A stretch of DNA of 47,867 nucleotides from Olivibacter sitiensis DSM 17696 (GTDB lineage: Bacteria > Bacteroidota > Bacteroidia > Sphingobacteriales > Sphingobacteriaceae), in NCBI RefSeq assembly GCF_000427965.1, contig NZ_ATZA01000046.1:1-47867 (forward strand), written 5' to 3'. Position 1 is the first letter of the stretch. Each line of letters begins with the position of its first letter. Position numbers and translations under genes: made by a program. Positions 44,641 through 47,867 of the stretch are shown here, piece after piece. The notes under the pieces were generated by a model. The model was not told the origin of the DNA, made no database searches, and worked only from the letters and a program-made list of their open reading frames with translations.

Positions 44641-45291
44641 TTAGTTGAGCGTCACGGTCAAGAACATGACCAATACGATCCAGAAACCCAAGGCGGGCAG
44701 GTACGATTTCACGACCAGCATTAGCGAGCTGTCATAGTCCTTTTGGATGACCTGCTGCAGTCCCCAGGCCAGCACCAGCCAGTAGGCCAGCTCAAAGACG
44801 TTGAGCAATTGGAAGGGATAGATCCAGATGTTGTCCAGGTGCTGCACGTCAAAGAGACTGAGGGCAGAGAGGGGGTAGAAATATTGGATATCTTCCAGGG
44901 CATAGTTTGTCTGCACGAAGCTGAACCAGCATATCTTGATGATAAGGGGGAGCAATAGCAGCAGTTCGGCCAGCAGTACCACTTTGAGTACCTGCCCAAA
45001 TCGTGCCTTGTATCCCGAGAGGTAGACGCCCGTGTACAGCACGGTGGCTATAAGCGCGTATTTGATGGCGGAGAACAGCACCAGTAGGACATAGCTAAGC
45101 CATTGGTATTGCTCTTGCGTGTTCAAGAGATTGTTTATCTGGTCTATGCTCAGCTGTCCGCTCATGCTGTTGTAGTACACCTCTTTGGTGAGCAGTTGCT
45201 GGCTGATGATGTAGGTACACACGGCACTGACGGCAATAAGTACCGTAAAGAGCGTTGTGTTTTTTGTTGTAATTCCTCTGTAATTAGCCAT
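44641..45291 (-). CDS. Multi-pass membrane protein of the peptide locus
   Basis: This 216-residue protein has about five membrane helices (around 13-32, 63-88, 98-120, 160-180 and 192-215). The first loop is polar. I do not recognise a functional motif; relatives may be carelessly annotated as transport permeases. It lies between the thioredoxin-like gene and the small membrane protein, all on the minus strand. It could serve in export or immunity. Confidence 0.65.
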   Translation of the reverse strand: MANYRGITTKNTTLFTVLIAVSAVCTYIISQQLLTKEVYYNSMSGQLSIDQINNLLNTQEQYQWLSYVLLVLFSAIKYALIATVLYTGVYLSGYKARFGQVLKVVLLAELLLLLPLIIKICWFSFVQTNYALEDIQYFYPLSALSLFDVQHLDNIWIYPFQLLNVFELAYWLVLAWGLQQVIQKDYDSSLMLVVKSYLPALGFWIVLVMFLTVTLN

Positions 45292-45318
45292 GATACAAAT
45301 TTTTGAATATCAATCCCT

Positions 45319-45519
45319 TCATTTTTGTTTGCTTCTCTTTTTCTTAATATAGTTGATTATCGTGTCTTTTTGAAATAGTAGAGTCGAACCAATAATAACG
45401 GGCAATATATTAAGAATGATGTTTAGGATTGAATTCGTTGAAAAAATAGGTTTTGAATAGAAAATATATAGCTGCACAGCTAAAAGCAAGATTCCTGCTA
45501 ATATTAAAAAAGATTTCAT
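45319..45519 (-). CDS. Small two-helix membrane protein, immunity-like
   Basis: From ATG 45519 the protein has 66 residues: two membrane helices (about 4-22 and 33-51) and a strongly basic tail (IKKKRSKQK). Upstream in-frame codons would read through the terminator hairpin and are not used. It is placed right after the peptide genes. Such small membrane proteins are typical of bacteriocin immunity, which is inference here. Confidence 0.62.
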   Translation of the reverse strand: MKSFLILAGILLLAVQLYIFYSKPIFSTNSILNIILNILPVIIGSTLLFQKDTIINYIKKKRSKQK

Positions 45520-45538
45520 AAGACATTCGTTTTGTAAG

Positions 45539-45574
45539 AAAAGCCTGCTTTGGAAACATCCACAGCAGGCTTTT
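45539..45574 (-). terminator. Terminator between peptide genes and downstream genes
   Basis: AAAAGCCTGCT (45539-45549) and AGCAGGCTTTT (45564-45574) pair over 11 bp; on the minus strand TTTTCTT follows. Partial termination here would give more peptide than membrane-protein mRNA. Confidence 0.75.
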
Positions 45575-45592
45575 AAAATTATTGGATGGAAA

Positions 45593-45784
45593 TTATGAAG
45601 CACATATCGCTCCAGCTGTTATACTTGCAACATTAAAGGCCCTTGCGACACCTACGGAAAATGAAGCAAAACCAATTACTCCAAAACCTATTATCGTTCC
45701 CCAGCATAGTCCTTCTTTAAACTCTCCCCATTTGTCTCGGCCTCCAACAAGGGCCTCCATTCTTTGAACATCTATTTTTTTCAT
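45593..45784 (-). CDS. Double-glycine-leader bacteriocin-like peptide 1
   Basis: From ATG 45784 the precursor has 63 residues. The leader MKKIDVQRMEALVGG (15 residues, Gly14-Gly15) is followed by a 48-residue core with a charged start (RDKWGEFKEG), then a Gly/Ala/Phe-rich hydrophobic stretch and Cys27 and Cys61, ending CAS. Leader length, Met9-Glu10, GG and the two-Cys layout are shared with two other genes nearby. An upstream ATG exists, but it would spoil the leader. It probably makes an exported antimicrobial or signal peptide. Confidence 0.8.
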   Translation of the reverse strand: MKKIDVQRMEALVGGRDKWGEFKEGLCWGTIIGFGVIGFASFSVGVARAFNVASITAGAICAS

Positions 45785-45822
45785 GACTATTAAATTGTTG
45801 TAATTAATTTTTTTACTGTTCA

Positions 45823-46023
45823 TTAGCTCATGGCGCAACCCAACCCAGTGACTGCACTGAAGTATAATCCTAGTCCTCCCGCAACTGCAAAGCCCAAACC
45901 CCCTGTCGCAATACCTGCGGCCAAGATGATTGCCCCAGACGAGAGTAAAGCGCCTGACGCATTACATAAAGTAACTTTCCCGCCTTCAGCAGATTCCATT
46001 TCCTCCAAAGATAAAGTTCTCAT
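45823..46023 (-). CDS. Double-glycine-leader bacteriocin-like peptide 2
   Basis: This 66-residue precursor has the leader MRTLSLEEMESAEGG (Met9-Glu10, Gly14-Gly15). The 51-residue core begins KVTLC and is rich in Gly, Ala and Leu with several GxxxG spacings, ending GCAMS. Its cysteines are Cys20 and Cys63. It lies 38 bases upstream of peptide 1 and is probably co-transcribed, forming a possible two-peptide bacteriocin. Confidence 0.82.
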   Translation of the reverse strand: MRTLSLEEMESAEGGKVTLCNASGALLSSGAIILAAGIATGGLGFAVAGGLGLYFSAVTGLGCAMS

Positions 46024-46154
46024 TTTTTCATTTTTTTAAAGTTTAACCATTTTGTTGAGTAATTCCCTTTGCGCATTGGGTATAAGTCAAATTTAAGGAG
46101 GTGTTTTTGTTTTTGCTAGACCTACAGGGTATAAATGATACCTTTGGGGTATAA

Positions 46155-46213
46155 GGAAAAGCGAATGCTAAAGTTCGGACGGGTTATGCGACGGCAGACT
46201 TTAGTAAGTCTTT
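46155..46213. repeat. 59-bp tandem repeat, unit 1
   Basis: It begins GGAAAAGCGAATGCTAAAGT and contains inverted CTAAAGT/ACTTTAG arms. Unit 2 follows with a 71-base period and differs at five of 59 positions, four of them in the loop between the arms. Confidence 0.9.
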
Positions 46214-46225
46214 AGGGATATATTT

Positions 46226-46284
46226 GGAAAAGCGAATGCTAAAGTTCGGACGGGTTGCGTGATGGCAGACTTTAGTAATTCTTT
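46226..46284. repeat. 59-bp tandem repeat, unit 2
   Basis: It is 54 of 59 bases identical to unit 1 and ends 23 bases before the rhomboid ATG. The conserved arms and variable loop suggest that the hairpin, not the sequence in the loop, is kept. Confidence 0.9.
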
Positions 46285-46307
46285 CTGAAAAGGTATAAGA
46301 ACGGCTT

Positions 46308-46937
46308 ATGAAACTATTTGACGAATTGTGGGAACTGTGGCTAGGCCTGCCACAGCATCCTGCTACGTTTTTTATTCTACTGCTTATTTTGATCAGTAGC
46401 GTCGTAGGTTTTTATTATCACCCTTGGTACAAGGCCTGTGTATTGCATCCCTATAGCGTGTGGCGGGGCAAAAGACGGTGGACGCTATTGACGATGGGTT
46501 TGGTGCATAATTCGTGGCAGCACTTAATTTTTAACGTGGCGTTTTTGCTTGTTATGAGTGTGGGAATTGAAAAAGAATTTCAAGATTATTATGGTAATAA
46601 ATCGTTGCTTGTCTACTCTCTTCTGTATTTCGTTACGATCTTCTTTGGAGCATTGGGAACAACCTTGATGAACAGAAACAATTTTTTATTTAGTACAACG
46701 GGGTTATCTAGTGCTTATTTTGGAACGATAACCTATTTTTGCCTTCTTAATAGGAATGAAGTAATTTATGATTTTTTTGGTGTTGCGGTAATATATGGTT
46801 GGCAATGTGCATTGGTATTGAGTATTGTTTTGGTTTTTGCATCAAAAATACGCCCCAATGATGACGTAGATCATTGGGGGCATTTTTTCGGTAGTTTGGT
46901 GGCGCTTTTTGTCTGGTTGGGTTTTGGTTTATGGTAG
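46308..46937 (+). CDS. Rhomboid-family intramembrane serine protease
   Basis: This 209-residue protein has six predicted membrane helices. Catalytic features are present: the HNSWQHLIFN segment (His67, His72, Asn76), the serine helix with Gly132-Leu-Ser134-Ser, and the histidine helix DHWGHFFG (His192, with Gly195). Ser134 and His192 would form the dyad. It cleaves membrane-embedded substrates. It is on the plus strand inside the minus-strand peptide cluster, so it may process or respond to its membrane-active peptides, or be unrelated. Confidence 0.85.
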   Translation: MKLFDELWELWLGLPQHPATFFILLLILISSVVGFYYHPWYKACVLHPYSVWRGKRRWTLLTMGLVHNSWQHLIFNVAFLLVMSVGIEKEFQDYYGNKSLLVYSLLYFVTIFFGALGTTLMNRNNFLFSTTGLSSAYFGTITYFCLLNRNEVIYDFFGVAVIYGWQCALVLSIVLVFASKIRPNDDVDHWGHFFGSLVALFVWLGFGLW

Positions 46938-46948
46938 CATGATATTGT

Positions 46949-47110
46949 TTAACTAATGCAGGATGGAGAAAACGTTGCCGTTAGTGCTCCAACAAAAATA
47001 CCAATACCTCCGAACCCGGCACCTATTGCTGCACCAATTATTACCGCATTTAAACAACTTATTTCTCCCCCGTTCAAATTTTCCATTTCATTTTCTTGTA
47101 ACTTTCTCAT
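46949..47110 (-). CDS. Double-glycine-leader bacteriocin-like peptide 3
   Basis: This 53-residue precursor is missed by a 60-codon cutoff. The leader MRKLQENEMENLNGG again has Met9-Glu10 and Gly14-Gly15. The 38-residue core starts EISCLN and continues with a Gly/Ala/Ile-rich stretch and ends SCIS; its cysteines are Cys19 and Cys51. A divergent XRE gene and three palindromes lie upstream. It is separated from peptides 1 and 2 by the rhomboid gene. Confidence 0.8.
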   Translation of the reverse strand: MRKLQENEMENLNGGEISCLNAVIIGAAIGAGFGGIGIFVGALTATFSPSCIS

Positions 47111-47157
47111 GATTTTTCCTATTTTAGCCCTTGCCTAATGATTAATTGTTCCTTTAA

Positions 47158-47201
47158 GGCAAATTTTGCCCAATTTATTAGCTTAAGCTAAACCCTAAGG
47201 G
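47158..47201. promoter_or_regulatory. Three palindromes between peptide 3 and the XRE gene
   Basis: GGCAAATTTTGCC (47158-47170), TTAGCTTAAGCTAA (47178-47191, perfect) and CCCTAAGGG (47193-47201) lie in a row in the divergent gap. They are good operator candidates for the XRE regulator. Confidence 0.5.
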
Positions 47202-47267
47202 TCTAAATGAGGACATAAAAGGTATAATTTAGCCGATATGGGTATGGTTATTTAGAGGGAAAAGCTT

Positions 47268-47615
47268 ATGGAAACACGTGTACCGAGTAACATTGATAAG
47301 GAAATAGGAGAAAGATTCCGTCAGGTTCGCCGTATGAAAGACTTATCTCAGGAAAATATAGCCAACCTGATAGGAATAGCCCAGAAAAACTATTCCAAGC
47401 TGGAAAGAGGAGAGAGCAAGTGGACCATAGATAGGGTATATGAGGTAGCCGAAGCGTTGGGCCTTTCCGTAGTGGATATCCTGCCCAAATCAAAGGCCAG
47501 CACGGGAGCCAATACGGCCGGATTGCCGGAAATATGGGCCAAGCTGAAGACTAAGCTAAACGCGGTATTGGGAATCTATGTACGTCTTCAAACTAAATTA
47601 GACACATTAGGATGA
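47268..47615 (+). CDS. XRE-family regulator of the peptide locus
   Basis: This 115-residue protein has an N-terminal Cro/CI helix-turn-helix (about 12-68: IGERFRQVRRMKDLSQENIA, GIAQKNYSKLERG) and a C-terminal amphipathic helix (about 85-115) that may dimerise the protein. It is divergent from peptide 3, with palindromes in between, so it probably controls that gene and itself. No sensory domain is present. Confidence 0.85.
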   Translation: METRVPSNIDKEIGERFRQVRRMKDLSQENIANLIGIAQKNYSKLERGESKWTIDRVYEVAEALGLSVVDILPKSKASTGANTAGLPEIWAKLKTKLNAVLGIYVRLQTKLDTLG

Positions 47616-47636
47616 AACCTTAAGGAGACTTTCGAG

Positions 47637-47867
47637 TTATAAATTTATTAATTTTTGTTGATTATACAATTGTCTTCTTTTATTCAGAGAATCGATTTTT
47701 ACCTGTTGTCTTTTTTCCAAAATTCTTTCAGATCGTCCACAGTAGACATCTGCAGGTGTTAAGTTTTGCAGCGATTCGTGATAACGTCTGTTGTTATAGT
47801 TGTCCACAAAGTTTCCCAGGGCTTCGATAAGTTCTTCTGGATGGTAAAAGTGGTTTAATTTCACTAC
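47637..47867 (-). mobile_element. 3' end of an IS3-type transposase (cut by window edge)
   Basis: On the minus strand the frame is open at the window end and stops at 47637. The segment ALGNFVDNYNNRRYHESL followed by LTPADVY is typical of the C-terminal integrase core of IS3-family OrfB. The catalytic residues and the other IS end lie outside. It bounds the bacteriocin-like locus on the right. Confidence 0.85.

Noticed and set aside
45830-46039. 69-codon plus-strand ORF
   Set aside because: Pro/Ala/Lys-rich shadow of peptide 2.
46956-47138. 60-codon plus-strand ORF
   Set aside because: Shadow of peptide 3, which has a conserved leader on the opposite strand.
1-47867. tRNA and rRNA genes
   Set aside because: I looked for conserved T-loop and rRNA signatures and found none; a covariance-model scan would be needed to exclude them fully.

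Overview
The window looks like chromosomal DNA of a Bacteroidota bacterium, most likely in or near the Sphingobacteriaceae. The reasons are a SusC/SusD pair, an HmuY-type haem lipoprotein, DUF6520, DUF4833 and S23-type four-helix-bundle genes, a fused-style ParC/GyrA, promoters of the TTTG...TAnnTTTG type, and mostly weak Shine-Dalgarno sequences. Both ends are cut through insertion sequences: an IS5-like transposase tail at the left and an IS3-like transposase tail at the right.

Left part (1-9.8 kb): an IS5-like element has removed the front of a P-type ATPase. Next come a four-gene minus-strand signalling operon (hypothetical protein, membrane protein, histidine kinase, LuxR-type response regulator) facing a stand-alone LuxR-type DNA-binding protein, an M28 lipoprotein peptidase, parC and msrA. 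From 9.9 to 17 kb lies a complete haem-uptake locus on the plus strand: TonB receptor, HmuY lipoprotein, HmuT, HmuU, HmuV and HmuS, ending in a clear terminator.

A 49-bp copy of that terminator recurs 2.1 kb downstream. Between the copies is a minus-strand accessory operon: a GNAT-like protein, a 53-residue charged protein, a paralogue of the latter with an in-frame amber codon, and an unknown 213-residue protein, with ATGA-type overlaps. From 19.4 to 24.8 kb is the methionine operon: a SAM-I riboswitch, metH and metF, with an S23-type cassette flanked by inverted GCAACTCACAAC-type repeats between the two genes.

From 25 to 33.3 kb are mostly housekeeping or single genes: an FGE-type lipoprotein, DUF4833, a C-terminal processing protease, Der GTPase, an outer-membrane barrel protein, and an ECF sigma factor with a membrane partner. 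The sigma gene and the divergent DUF6249-like gene share the same AACTT-N15-CGTC promoter pattern. From 33.3 to 36 kb are a broken serine hydrolase, an Rpn-family nuclease with a strong internal start, an XRE regulator and repeat-rich non-coding DNA. From 36 to 41.8 kb is a SusC-SusD-TlpA unit.

The most striking region is 42-47.6 kb. Three small genes, one of them only 53 codons, encode peptides with the same 15-residue double-glycine leader (Met9-Glu10, Gly14-Gly15) and Gly/Ala-rich hydrophobic cores bounded by one early and one late cysteine. Around them are a two-segment membrane protein with a basic tail, a multi-pass membrane protein, a membrane-anchored thioredoxin-like protein, a MauE/DoxX-like protein, DUF6520, an AraC regulator, an active-looking rhomboid protease and a divergent XRE regulator. 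This reads as a bacteriocin-like locus with possible disulfide handling. No leader-cleaving exporter is in the window.
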